From Actinernus sp. WN-2022 (lineage: Eukaryota; Cnidaria; Anthozoa; Actiniaria; Actinernidae), in the NCBI GenBank assembly GCA_030867875.1, contig JAOWCC010000809.1:434001-498000 (forward strand): 64,000 nucleotides of DNA. Reading direction: 5' to 3'. Every line of letters begins with the position of its first letter. The stretch's first letter is position 1. A program made the position numbers and the translations under genes. Positions 1-10,097 of this stretch are shown here, in pieces. The notes under the pieces are model-generated. The model was not told the DNA's origin. It did no database searches and was given only the letters and a program-made list of their open reading frames with translations.

Positions 1-790
1 AATACTAAATTGCTTTGTTCCCCGTATTAATCTTTCTGTGAAAAAAGAACAACGAAGGCTCGTTTTCAACGTTTTATAATCGGGTGTAAAATTAAAATCA
101 GGAAACAAATAGCACTGTGTATTTCTCTATCTGATACACTAAGCCGATGAATCGGGTTTGAAAATCGGTGCGACAAATCGTAGCGTGTAAATGGGGTATT
201 AGGACGTACTACTACTTCATTTGAACTGGTATGTTTTAATTTCCAACTTGTAAAACTCTTTGTCACCTGAACACTCACATGGACATGCTCCGACTCAGAT
301 ATCCTCTTCACTAAGCTTTACTCGTCTTCAAGGTTTGTTCTGCCTCGCGACCGAACCTTTACGGGACTGCCCAGAACAGTGGCTGGACAGGCCAATAGAC
401 CAAGAACACGTGAATTTCTTAAGCAAAGAAACTGATAAAATGTAACATTTTATCAGTTCTCTGACCACCATTGCCAGATTTGATCTAGTTACAATCTCTG
501 CTTCGGAACTCATTCGGTCCTCGTGAGCGCCAACATTATTTAGGGTCAGCGGGAAGTCGCATTGTAATAAAGGAATTTCAAGATGGCGGCTAAACCTGGA
601 AGAGATCGTGAGTGAAACAAAACAGGTAAGTCTGCCGTGCTCCCTTGCATTAACTAACAACAACTCCAAGGAACCGCTTTCCTTTAGTAATATACGCGCT
701 GTCGCATAGTAAAAGCTTCATACAGGTTCATGATAAATATATGTTATCTAAATATATGTTAATGTTGGGTCTCCTTTCAAGGTGTTCCCG
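1..790. other. No gene recognised
   Basis: Short open frames occur on both strands, but none has a recognisable domain or a convincing splice context. The only clear structure is a perfect 12-bp inverted repeat at 431-442 and 446-457 with a three-base loop, which could be a small foldback or a chance hairpin. Confidence 0.5.
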
Positions 791-793
791 TAG

Positions 794-848
794 ATAAGCC
801 GCACCCCCGATTTTGAACGAAAATTCTGGGTTAAAAGGTGCGGCTTAT
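794..848. repeat. Short inverted repeat (foldback)
   Basis: ATAAGCCGCACC at 794-805 is matched by its exact reverse complement at 837-848, with a 31-base spacer. This looks like the core of a small foldback/MITE-type repeat. No target duplication could be set. Confidence 0.5.
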
Positions 849-1347
849 ACAAAGGTCTTTACGGTAATGTTTATTCGTTGGTGGAGTAATACTAATACGA
901 CCGGAGAATTCGAAGGGCTGCGAAGTTACAAGAATTAAGTTAAAATGAGGGATTAGGTAAACAATAGAACGGCAAATCTGTTTGTTGAGAGTTTCACAAG
1001 TTATTGTAATGTCGGCAAAAGTTGTTGAAATACAATGGTGATTTAATTATCGAGCGCAAGTAAGTGTTATAGAAGTAAATAAACAACCCCTGTATAAGAG
1101 ATGGATCGCAGTATGAACCCTCGAAGTGATGATAATGAACGGCAAGGAGACACAGGCTTGTTTAGGTCGGGTACTTAAATGCAACAAGGGATGTCAGTCA
1201 ACCTCGATTACAAGAGAAAGTTTTACTCAATGTGAAACACCACAAGAGTTATAATCGAAAGAATGATGTTAAAAGACATTGGACATACGAAGATTTGATA
1301 ATTCTGTGCAGTGATAAGGACACCTTAATCGAATGTATGATGGATTA

Positions 1348-1922
1348 ATGTCTCATGCAAAGATGCAAATTTGTCCAAGATGTGGCTCTGAAATGTAACT
1401 GAATGCACTGACCAATCAGATGGCCGAAAATGGGAATGCAGGCAGCAATTAAATGGCAAAATGCACAGAGTGGAAAAGAAACTGAGAGATAGCAGTTGGT
1501 TTGAAAGCAGTAATTTAACTTTGGCAGAGATGTTGAAGATCACTTACTGGTGGACCCGCGATCTGACTCAGACACAGATTAGACAAGAGTTAGGACTATC
1601 TGGAAATACTGCCATTGACTGGGATATGTACTGTTGAGAAATATGCGAAATAACATTAATGGAGTGTACGGAAAAACTGGGTGGCGCAGGAAAGATAGTT
1701 CAAATAGACGAAAGTAAATTTGGAAAACGTAAATATCACCGTGGACATCATGTGGTAGGCCAGAGGGTGTTTGGCGGTATAGAGGACGATAGCCGAAAGT
1801 GCTTCATTGTAGCTGTTGATATAAGAGATGAAGCAACTCTTCTACCCATTATAAACGAACGGATTTTTTCCTCTGCATTTGGTACCCATGTTGTAGTTCA
1901 GTGCTCTTTAGTACTTACATAA
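1348..1922 (+). pseudogene. Merlin-type DNA transposase, truncated
   Basis: This is the N-terminal part of a Merlin (IS1016/IS1595-related, ISXO2-like DDE) transposase. A zinc-ribbon half, CPRCGSEM, is encoded near 1372; the rest (WECRQQ, about 1431) lies in another frame, so there is a frameshift between them. From 1431 a single frame runs through a helix-turn-helix-like segment (LTQTQIRQELGLSGNTAIDW) to a TGA at 1635-1637. It continues with the first catalytic block QIDESKFGKRKYHRGH, then VFGGIEDDSRKCFIV and LLPIINERI. The blocks expected after this, with the second and third acidic catalytic residues, are missing. It cannot encode an active enzyme. The family call rests on the DES-KFGKRKYHRGH block and the order of the zinc ribbon and HTH. 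Confidence 0.85.
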
Positions 1923-2245
1923 TCATACTTTTATACAAAACAGTAGAGTATGTTCTGAATAGTGAACATATCAAGGTAATTATTATAATTTATCCAACAT
2001 GTCTGCCTAAATCCCCCTTGCTCATTATTTATCACTACATTTTTAACACACACATCTACATGTATACCTCAAGTTAAAATGAATGAAAGCCAGGAATTTT
2101 TTAACTTAATAGTAGGGGCCCTAGTTCTTTTGCAACTTGTGTTTAGAACTTCGTGCTTTTACGTGAAGTAAATGGTTCCAGTACAACTACATGTACAGTA
2201 GACTATCCGCTGGTTAAGAAAGCCGTAGGCAACTTTGAAAAGCCT
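1923..2245. other. No gene recognised
   Basis: AT-rich sequence after the broken Merlin frame. I see no domain, no repeat array and no matching right end of the Merlin element. Confidence 0.5.
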
Positions 2246-2336
2246 AGGTACTTCATATATGGTCTATTATTGCGTCTTCTCTTTATAATAGTCTTGCACT
2301 ATAGAAGACATATAATAGACCATATATGAAGTACCT
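2246..2336. repeat. Foldback repeat with 25-bp perfect arms
   Basis: The arm 2246-2270 (starting AGGTACTTCATATATGG) is repeated exactly in reverse complement at 2312-2336, with a 41-base centre. The RNA would fold into a strong hairpin. It is probably a small non-autonomous element or its remnant. Confidence 0.7.
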
Positions 2337-2859
2337 ACCATTTTAGTGGAAGTCGACCACTGAACTGGTTTATAAAGCAAAGTGTTGGCTCACCAAGATC
2401 AAGATGGTGGCGTTGGTAATTTGTACGACATTTGCACAAACGTTTCTGGTATTTTCCATGACAGAAATGAAGGTAACAATTCCAACTTCTGTGTGTAACT
2501 TGTTGTCATTTGTTCTTATTTTAAATTTGTAAATCCGTGTCTGTAAGTTAAGACTTAAGCTTAAGTGTAAACAAAACAAACGCATCCTTTCTTAATTTTA
2601 CAAGATATAAGAAGCTTAAATATATAAATAAATCTACATTGTAAAAATCTGTGTCTTTGGCTTTGACACCTATCTATTAAAACTCAAATTCATAAGTGTT
2701 TTTTATCGGTACATAATATTAAGTTATTACTCGACTCTCAAGCTTTTTTTTTGTCTCAAAATCAAATAAAGTAACTTATTATTAAAGAAGCTTAAGACTT
2801 AATATTCTTCTACAATATTTAAGTTGTTCCACACCTGCTCACCCCTGTTCCACCATATG

Positions 2860-3400
2860 TGGTCAGCTACGCAAATGCCCCATGTTTGTGATTGGTTCAT
2901 TGATGTTTTCTGGGTTTATGACACTCAGCTGAAAACTGCTCTAAAACCAAAACCAATTTAATTATTGTTTAGAGCAGTTTTTCAGTGTCATAAAACTAAA
3001 ACCAAAGTACTTATACAGAGCCAATCACAGGCGCAAATGAACATGCAATGAGCCAATCATGAACTGAAGTAATTCACGATTGGTTTTACTTTCAAGAACC
3101 AGTCACGAGGAAAAATAAATGCAATCGTGGATAACTCTCACTGGACGGCGTGATTGCATTTGGTTTGAGTTTAGAACTTGATTGGCTGATAATTAATTAC
3201 AAAACATTTCTCACAGCCAATAGAAAAGAAGAGCAAACGCAAAACCAAACCAATTACTTATTGTGTTCGACACTCAATTGAAAACCGCTCTATTAGAGAG
3301 CCATTCATGGGAGCATTTAAAGTAAAGACAAATGAGTCACTAAGCCAATTGCAAACTGAATTACATGTAGTGTGATAAATTTCAGTTGAGTGTTGAAAGT
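2860..3400. repeat. Inverted-repeat region rich in CCAAT/ATTGG
   Basis: An imperfect palindrome pairs 2915-2945 with 2968-2995 (words GACACTCAGCTGAAAACTGC and GCAGTTTTTCAGTGTC). A related half-copy, GACACTCAATTGAAAACCGC, lies near 3260. Between 2880 and 3360 at least eight ATTGG or CCAAT words occur on both strands. It is probably a degraded composite of short DNA transposons; a CCAAT-type regulatory role is possible but unsupported. Confidence 0.45.
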
Positions 3401-3695
3401 AAAAAGGAGGCCAGTTCCAGCATGTCCCAAGAAGAGAAAATTCTACAATTGATGGTGGAATATAATGTTAACTTATTTTTGACACAAGACAGAAGACATT
3501 TCTGACCAACTCCAATTTTGCAATCTTTGGGGCATTCTGAGTGCAAGCCTCAAATCCGGCTCCAATGCCAATTTCGTCGGTTTCATCAAGCTCTTTCCCG
3601 TCGAGCATCCCTTCCACGTGTGTATCGCAAGGGGCGGGCCTCAATTCGATAACCACAGATCTGTTGTTGTCGGGGACTGGGTTTGTGGCGCCTAA

Positions 3696-3932
3696 GTGTT
3701 TCCCGAGTCTTCTGAAGCCGTTGGTTCCACTTTTTCCGACATCGTATGCAGGTCATGGAATCGTGGGAGGTGCTCTGCCCCTTACTCATATTGCAAGTAT
3801 GCGCACAAGTGCAGTGGCTGTGCAGGCGCTCATAGGGCACATGTTTGCTCAGGCTCATCTAAGTCTGAGCACAGACATAGATCTCACTCTCCAGTGTCAT
3901 CTCGGGATGGGTCTAAGGCCAAAAGACGTTAG
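3696..3932 (+). pseudogene. DIRS-like retroelement ORF1 fragment, CCCH zinc finger
   Basis: The frame encodes a cysteine-rich block, CRSWNRGRCSAPYSYCKYAH, with spacing C-x7-C-x6-C-x3-H. It is followed by more Cys/His (KCSGCAGAHRAHVC) and a basic Ser/Arg tail before the stop. In tyrosine-recombinase retroelements such a finger ends the gag-like first ORF, just upstream of reverse transcriptase, which is the position here. Upstream in the same frame a stop precedes VFPESSEAV, so the N-terminal part is broken. The family is inferred mainly from its pairing with the RT/RNase H that follows. Confidence 0.6.
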
Positions 3933-4250
3933 TCGCATGCTTATTTAGGATTCTTCAGACAGTCATCAATGGAAAATACGAGACTAAGAGTCAATAGTGG
4001 CAGGCTTAACCTATATTATTCTGTCCAAGTTGTATGCCTGGCGAGGATTATTTGACTGTCTTCATGTCCTGTAAGCCTGGTTAGTTTGTACTACAGAGGT
4101 TTTCCATATTTTTTAAATTTTTGAGGCTACATGTATGCCCAGACAAGTGGTATGATTGTCCTTAGTACTTGTATACCTTAAGGGTTATCTGTATTAAAGC
4201 CTATTTTTGGTTTATTTAGTATTTAAGTTGGGGTTTCTCTTTTCCTGCAG

Positions 4251-5222
4251 CTGCCGGCCTTCCCCCAGTAGCTAGGGTCAGCCCCCTGTTAGTGGAGCAG
4301 TTCGCTATGGAGCTTACGAATCATCCAGACTGTGACCGCGATTGTTATGTGCTAGAAGGGCTGCGTAATGGCTTCAGGCTAGGTTTTTATCATCATTCAA
4401 AACTCAAACCGGCCAAGCGGAATAAGCCCTCAGCCTACCAATGTGCTAGAGCAATTGACGACTATCTGGCGCCCCTTTTCTTCCCCGCCCTTACAAAACT
4501 TGCACATTAGCAGCTTTGGGGTCATTCCCAAGAAGGCACAGCTTGGGAAATGGAGGCTCATTGTAGATTTGTCTTCTCCGGGGGGCTTTAGCGTCAGTGA
4601 TGGCATTGATCCTAATCAATATACACTGCAATATATTAGGATAGATGAGATTATTCGCATGGTAGCCAAACATGGTCAAGGTGCTCTTATGGCAAAATTC
4701 CATGAAGAGGCAGCCTATCGCAATATTCCAGTCCACCCAGAAGATCGTTTTCTTCTAGGTCTAAAATGGCGTGGTCAATTTTTCGTTAACTTAATTCTCC
4801 CCTTCAGGTTGTGCTCGGCCCCATATATTTTCGACTCAGTGGCAACCATGGTTGAATGGATTCTTGTCAACAATTACATGGTATTGGACTTAGTTCATTA
4901 CCTTGATGAAGGTCCCTCTACGTCTCTGGTAGTACTTGGCATCCAACTTGATTCTGTTAATCAGACAGCTCGCCTCCCGTCTGACAAATTAATTGCTCTG
5001 CAGGCACTAATCGAGTTATGGGTTGTGAGGCGCTGGTGCAATAGGCAGCAGTTGGAATCCTTGATTGGCCATCTTCATCATGCAGCAAAAATGGTATGGC
5101 TTGGTCGGACCTTCATTAGACGCATGATTGATCTTCTTAAGTGCTTCCGCAGGAGAGATCATCCCATTCGCCTGAATAAGGAGTTCCAATTAGATCTTCA
5201 GTGGTGGTGCCAGTTTTTATGA
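4251..5222 (+). pseudogene. DIRS-like reverse transcriptase, inactivated
   Basis: The reverse transcriptase starts just after an acceptor-like cctgcag, with the LPPVARVSPLLVEQF block typical of DIRS/Ngaro-type elements. A frameshift at about 4443-4510 moves it into the frame that continues with SSFGVIPKKAQLGKWRLIVD and ends at 5222. Two catalytic positions are damaged: the motif A aspartate is His (MAKFHEEAAYRNIP, expected D at the H), and the YxDD box reads YLDEG with several following residues missing. The terminal helix segment (WCNRQQLESLIGHLHHA) is well kept. The RNase H region follows after an in-frame TGA. No tyrosine recombinase ORF or split direct repeats were found nearby. This is an old, dead copy. 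Confidence 0.8.
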
Positions 5223-5724
5223 ATGGCACGGGGTGAACTTTTGGCTGTTTCCAGGAATGGTCCTCAAGTCTTGGAAGTAACGTCAGATGCTGCAGGGGCA
5301 ATTGGGTTTGGGGCCTTCTATGGTGATCAATGGTTCTATGGTTCTTGGTCAAATAGTCAAAAGCCCTTGTCAATCGCTTACAAGTAGCTATTCCCAGTGG
5401 TTATTGCTGCACGAGTTTGGGAGGCAGGCTGGTCTAAGAAGCATGTCTTTGTTTTGGTCGGAAAATGAGGCAGTGGTCGCCATTTTAAACGTCAGGACTT
5501 CTAAGGTTCCAAGCATTATACATCTCGAACGGCATTTATTTATGTCAGCAGCCCGATCCAACTTCACCTTTGCAGCCCAACATATTCCAGGTGTTAAGAA
5601 TTATATTGCTGATGCTCTCTCTCGCTTCAATTGGCAGGAATTCAGGCGCTTGGCCCCCAGGGCACACTCATCTCCTGTTGCAATCCATCAATGGCTCCTG
5701 AACGACTTGACCTCTCCTCTCTAG
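5223..5724 (+). pseudogene. RNase H and C-terminus of the DIRS-like element
   Basis: Directly after the RT stop, the frame starting at 5223 encodes an RNase H-like segment (EVTSDAAGAIGFGAF, then YGSWS) and hits a stop at about 5385. The alignment then passes to the frame ending at 5724, which carries LFWSENEAVVAILNVRTSK, HIPGVKNYIADALSRF and a short tail ending at TAG. HIPG...N..ADALSR is the classical end of the RNase H domain in DIRS- and Gypsy-like polyproteins. The short tail with no integrase after it favours DIRS-like over Gypsy. Confidence 0.75.
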
Positions 5725-6068
5725 AGTATCATCATCATTTTTCATCAACATCATCATTTTTTTTTTTAAACCACCACCAAATTAGTAACTTGCGTACACA
5801 GAACAGCAACAGCAGACTCAACAAAAAGAAAACAAAGCAAGCTTTCTAGACTAAACACACAAAAGGTTAGACATTTAAATAATGGGTGGAAGACAACCTA
5901 AATGGAAGCATGGTCTTATAGCTTTAGGTTGTCTTTTTAAAGATGGACACGAGCTCAAGTTAAATTATTAATTAAATTCATCAAGATCAAGTAAGAATAC
6001 CAGTGACTGAATACGATGGTAAGATTGAGACAAATTAAGGTTGAAAAAGGAGAAGAGAGTATAGGAAG
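5725..6068. other. Non-coding, with a 13-bp perfect inverted repeat
   Basis: A CATCATCATTTTT-type simple stretch follows the DIRS-like ORF. AAGACAACCTAAA at 5890-5902 and its exact reverse complement at 5923-5935 form a hairpin. No coding signal is seen. Confidence 0.5.
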
Positions 6069-6213
6069 TTACAGAGGGTTTGTTTGATTAAATAAATAGA
6101 TGTTCAGATTATATTTGAAACTATTTAGAGATGTATGACTTTTCCGCTCATTAGGGAGGGAACTCCAGAGTTTAGGTCCTGTATAGGCAATTGAAAATTG
6201 TATAAAATATGTA
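6069..6213 (-). pseudogene. CR1/L2-like LINE, C-terminal tail fragment
   Basis: Read on the minus strand, the frame gives FSIAYTGPKLWSSLPNERKS followed by TSLNSFKYNLNIYLFNQ. This is the conserved end of CR1/L2-type LINE ORF2 proteins (A.GP..WNSLP...R...SL..FK..LK.YL). Only the extreme 3' end is present, as expected for a 5'-truncated insertion. It ends against the acceptor of the DUF7869-type exon. Confidence 0.7.
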
Positions 6214-6235
6214 TGCATGTTTTTTGTGCTTATAG

Positions 6236-6807
6236 GAAAACGCAGATCAACTGTAACGACCCCAGTGGAGCTAGTTAAAGGTAGCTGCTGCAGGGAAGAA
6301 TGCTTAAAAAAGTTTAAACTGCAACAAATAGAAAGTGGCCGGAACAACTTCTTTCAGCATTACGCCAGCTACGAATTGCAGAGGGGAATGATTTTGAACT
6401 GGTTTGATACCAACCAGCCCGAAGATGGTCAGTTTACCTATAGCATAAGCGGAGTAAGCATTTGTTGGTCTGCATGGACTCAAACACTGGGAATAACAAA
6501 GAGGCGGTTCATGATGCTCAAATCTGAATATCTTCGGGGTAGACGAACCGCCGAACACGGGTCATTCGGAAACATCTCGTATTCAGATGTGACGGACAGG
6601 GTGCTGAGTTATCTGGAAAATTATTTCTTGCAAAATTGCGACTATATGCCTAACACTACAAATTGGCACCTCTCGTCAACAACAACTAAAAATGATGTCT
6701 ACGTCGAAATGAAAGCAGACTTTGAAGAACAGGGTGTGTCCAATTGTGCAGAGGCAACGTTTAGAATGATCTGGAATAAGCACTTTGTCCACGTGAAAAT
6801 TCCAAAG
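6236..6807 (+). CDS. DUF7869-type gene, N-terminal exon
   Basis: A long open exon lies between an acceptor (tgtgcttatag, ending 6235) and a donor (AAG|gtgaga at 6808). The protein contains ISGVSICWSAWTQTLGITKRR, an AEHGSFGNIS segment, a YMPNTTNWHLSSTTTKNDVY block and ends in FVHVKIPK. This order (ISGVSVC..AW, HG..G, HLPS..TK.DVY, F..VKIPK) matches the N-terminal half of the DUF7869-type proteins that are multicopy in cnidarians and other invertebrates. Their function is unproven and they are often suspected to come from transposons. Two further exons of the same protein lie at 8599 and 9036. The exon expected in between, after the VKIPK block, was not found. The initiating exon is upstream and not identified. 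The exon itself is undamaged. Confidence 0.75.
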
Positions 6808-6895
6808 GTGAGAATCGTGTGCTTTTTTGGTGTCAGCTTTTAATTATAATTGATCTGTACACGTTAGGCTAAGATAGTTCATAATATACATGTAG

Positions 6896-7437
6896 ATGAT
6901 AGACCAAAACCTGAAATGGGTGAATCACATTGATATGATATCGAAAAAAAATGCCTCTGCGATAAGTGCAATTAAACGCATAAGGGACTTTGTCCCCTGC
7001 GAAATACTTATTATGGTTTACAATGCTTTAGTTCAACCGCACTTTAATTATTGCAGTGTGGTATGGGGAAATCGTAACAAAGGGCCTTTCTAAAAAGCTC
7101 TCAAAATTTCAAAACTGTACCGCGCGCATTGTAACTTTTTCAAGTTACAATGCTAGCGCCGAAGAGTTATTTAGGTCTCTATAAAATTGGAAAAAGCTTG
7201 ATCATCAACGTAAATTAGACAAATCAATGTTGGTGTATAAAGCTTTGCATAATGAAACCCCGGAGCATTTGAGCTCAAAATGTATTAATAGATCTGAAAT
7301 AAAACATTATAGTTTAAGAAATTCAGAAAATAAACTGGCAGTACGCTCCCGCACACTGACTATTACAAAATAAGTTTTTAGTTATAGCGGAGCAGTGCTG
7401 TGGAACAGTTTACCCCAAAACCAAGACACGCATCGTC
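6896..7437 (+). pseudogene. CR1-like LINE 3' fragment inserted in an intron
   Basis: The frame from 6896 encodes the post-catalytic part of a CR1-like reverse transcriptase (DQNLKWVNHIDMISKK, YNALVQPHFNYCSVVWGN). A frameshift near 7093 leads into the next frame (KLSKFQNCTARIVTF, LVYKALHNETPEHLSSKC, then AVLWNSLPQN), which also has stops. It is the distal third of ORF2, in the same orientation as the surrounding gene, and sits in the intron between the DUF7869-type exons at 6236-6807 and 8599. Decay shows it is not recent. Confidence 0.8.
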
Positions 7438-8598
7438 GCTGACAGACGCTGACAGTCTCAAATAATTTGACATGACTTTCATGGTGATATGTCATAATAA
7501 TGACACGCGATAAACACAGCGTCTTTGTAAAGGATTTTTAGTTTGTTTGATCATGTAGTTTAGTTTCTAGTATTAGTAGTAGTATGGTATTCGCGTATTA
7601 TTAGTGTCATTAGAATTATTAGTATTAGATGGAAATCATAATGGCTATTCTATTCTTATCTTTTGATTTTATATTGTTATTATACATTACATTATTATAT
7701 ATATCTAAACCTGAAGGACACACCGTGTATAAATATTATTTTTTTAAATAGCCTCCAGCCCCCTCCCCCCAATACTGTTCAGTTAAAATCCCACATAATT
7801 ATTATTTATTTATAAATGTGTTTCGTTCACCGTTAGACTTGCAATCAACTTGCGATGGGTGGCCAAATGGTGAAAAACGTGCGTACGAATTTGAGCTCGA
7901 TCACAGTAAACGCAAGTGGGAGGCCAAACGAAAGTCAAGAAATTACGCGAGTTCGTTTGGCCAGGGTTTAACTAAACACTATGTGTTACAACCAAATTTC
8001 GTTTTTCTGGAAAATAGGTTTGGGAAATGACGATGTAAGACAGATCGTCTGGAAAAGGCACGAGTCTACGAGAGGAAGAGAGTCCACGTAGCTTTTGTAA
8101 GGTAAGTCAGCTGATACAAGTAAAATCGTAACTCTACTTCGCTGATGAATCGTACGCAAAAGGTTGAGTTGCCAAGTAGAGCTGATCGACTTTTTTCGCG
8201 TAATGATCTTTAAACGGTTCGAGTAAACTGGGCTCTGGATTTCCATGAAAAGATTCCCCTCACATCTTAAGGCAATAATTTTGGTTTAACAAAAATCTGA
8301 TAGCTAGCAAAGGATGAGACTACCGACTTGCTGATCTGCTGATCATTTACGTACTGTACATGTGTCTTATTGCAATAAGAGTTATCCAAACATTGGACAT
8401 GAAGTTGAAACTCGTCAGTATGTGTGGCTGAAATCCGAATGAATCTTTCGATTTTATATGATTTTTTGTGTTTTCAAAAGTGGTGGGTAGAATTAAGTGT
8501 TCTTGGAAGTAAAATCTTAATAACTTCGGAAATTATCGCGTGAGACTGAGCCACTGAGCCGTTTGCACTGACACAAATTCATTTTATTGAAACTGCAG
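7438..8598. other. Intron remainder, no recognised exon
   Basis: AT-rich intronic sequence. A short open frame at 7818-8030 contains CDGWPNGEKRAYEFELDHSK and looks coding-like, but I could not place it in the DUF7869-type protein or any other family. The exon that should join the two flanking DUF7869-type exons is not visible. Confidence 0.45.
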
Positions 8599-8890
8599 AC
8601 AAGAAAGGACATCGTACATGGACAGGGCCTCAGAAGCACACCACCGTCCACATAAGTATTTCTCTGCTGCTATAGACGGGATGGATCAGAATAAAACCGA
8701 ACTGCCGTTCACTAGATGGAGGCATGGTTCCGTAGAGAAGGCTTGGCGATTGAAGGTCCATGTTGTGGGAACGATAGTTCATGGACGGCATCCAATTGTG
8801 TTCTTGGATTATCAGCAGCACCCGCACGATTCGAATATGACCCATCAACATTATTATACAGATATGACTGAGCTCTTAACAGTTTTTACC
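8599..8890 (+). CDS. DUF7869-type gene, middle exon
   Basis: The exon opens after the acceptor aactgcag (ending 8598). It encodes HKYFSAAIDGMDQNKTELPF, then LKVHVVGTIVHGRHPIVFLD and QQHPHDSNMT. The DGMDQ.KT.LP, VHG, FLD and PHDSN blocks are the central signature of DUF7869-type proteins and follow in the expected order. The frame stays open to 8935, but the last part (FLVVYQLRRVK) does not fit the family, so the real end is probably earlier. I set it at about 8890 without a clear donor. Confidence 0.75.
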
Positions 8891-9035
8891 CGCCGTTCAT
8901 TTTTAGTCGTATACCAGTTGCGTAGAGTAAAGTAGTAGATGTACTGAGCTAGGCTTCAAATTAAAGCCAAGCTACAATCTAACAATATACAATGACATGA
9001 TAATATTCTAATCTTTCTTTAATATTGCATTTTAG

Positions 9036-9167
9036 ACATTATGGGTGCACAGGGAGTTGCTTCCTAAGATTTTCTACTTACAGTTGGACTACACATATAA
9101 AGAAAATAAAAACCAGTATGTGTTTGCCTTTCTGGCGTATTTGGTGGAAACTGAAGTATTTTACAAG
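9036..9167 (+). CDS. DUF7869-type gene, third exon
   Basis: This exon of 44 codons is bounded by a pyrimidine-rich acceptor (gcattttag) and a consensus donor (AAG|gtaagt), in phase 0. It encodes LPKIFYLQLDYTYKENKNQY, followed by VFAFLAYLVETEVFYK. The family block is LP..LYLQ.DN..RENKN.YV..FLA.LVE, so the usual Asn-Cys/Thr after the Asp is altered here to Tyr-Thr. The next expected exon (GHTHEDID-type block) was not found before the Gypsy-like LTR at about 9820. The gene is therefore either cut by that insertion or continues by a long intron. Confidence 0.75.
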
Positions 9168-9819
9168 GTAAGTACGATGTTCGGGTAGTTTCTATCGGAC
9201 GGTGTAGGTTAATGGGAGAGGCGAGACGCAGATCCAGGAAAAAAATGAACGTTTTCCAATGTTGTGGAGCCGAAGACTCCGTGTTGAGGGTCTGCGGATG
9301 CTCTCGAGGAAAATATTTTCAGATTTAGCCCTCTAAAATTCCATTTCCTATGTTCTTGAGCCGACTGGAAAGCTGCTTGGGAGTAGAACGATAAAACTAT
9401 TGTTTTCGTGCTTTATTGTACCATTAGTTACTCGAGTATTGCCGAATAATTCAAAGAAATTACCTTATTTGTCAAGAATGTCGAAGTTTCAAATGTTAGC
9501 GTATTTTCACAAAAGCCGTAGCTGTTTCCAGTGCTTTTGTAAACTGTTCGGTCTATCGGCTCTCGCGCAGTGAAAAACCATTTTCATAGCTTCAAACGTA
9601 AGACAATTGTTCACAAGGGTATCCTCTCTCAGTGGATGGGGATGTTTTGGATTCAGGAGTTACATTCTAAGAGATTTCGTATGATTTTAAGAGCTTGGTG
9701 CATAGAATGACGGCAATTGCGTTCAGTTTCTAGCGCGTAAGTAAATTGTTTGGTCTATCGGGTCTCGCGCAATGGATAATCACTTTTAGAGCTTATCCTG
9801 TATGTAATGACCGCAAGTA
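9168..9819. other. No gene recognised
   Basis: No further DUF7869-type exon and no repeat array is visible. The word TCTATCGG(G/C)TCTCGCGCA occurs twice (about 9551 and 9754), which suggests an old local duplication. Confidence 0.4.
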
Positions 9820-10072
9820 TTAATATAATCTTGTTATCATAACTTAGTTCTATGTCATCGATACGTGACCTGTATAATCTTGTTATCATAATTTAGTTCT
9901 ATGTTATCGATACCTGACCTGTAATATTGTAAGCTATGACTAAGCCTCGAGCTATGCGCCTCCGGAAATGTAGGCGTTTAGATTGATTAGAAAGTGTACA
10001 CAAGGAGAAATAAAGTTCAGTTCTATCTGGAAGCCTTTGAGTGAAGTTATTGTATACCCTCGGTACGCTACA
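9820..10072 (+). repeat. Probable 5' LTR of a Gypsy-like element
   Basis: The segment ends ...GCTACA at 10072, a few bases before a primer-site-like TGGCAGCGG at 10080-10088. It contains an AATAAA at about 10008. Its left part holds two copies of a sequence of about 48 bp (near 9825-9872 and 9873-9921) that read as duplicated promoter-side repeats. The exact 5' border is not set; TGTAAT at 9920 is an alternative start. No matching 3' LTR was seen. Confidence 0.5.
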
Positions 10073-10079
10073 AAACTCG

Positions 10080-10088
10080 TGGCAGCGG
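10080..10088 (+). other. Putative tRNA primer binding site
   Basis: TGGCAGCGG lies shortly after the presumed LTR end and about 10 bases before the gag ATG. TGG-starting sites of this kind are usual in Gypsy-like elements. The seven-base gap between LTR and site is longer than typical, which leaves the LTR end uncertain. Confidence 0.45.
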
Positions 10089-10097
10089 TAAAACAAA

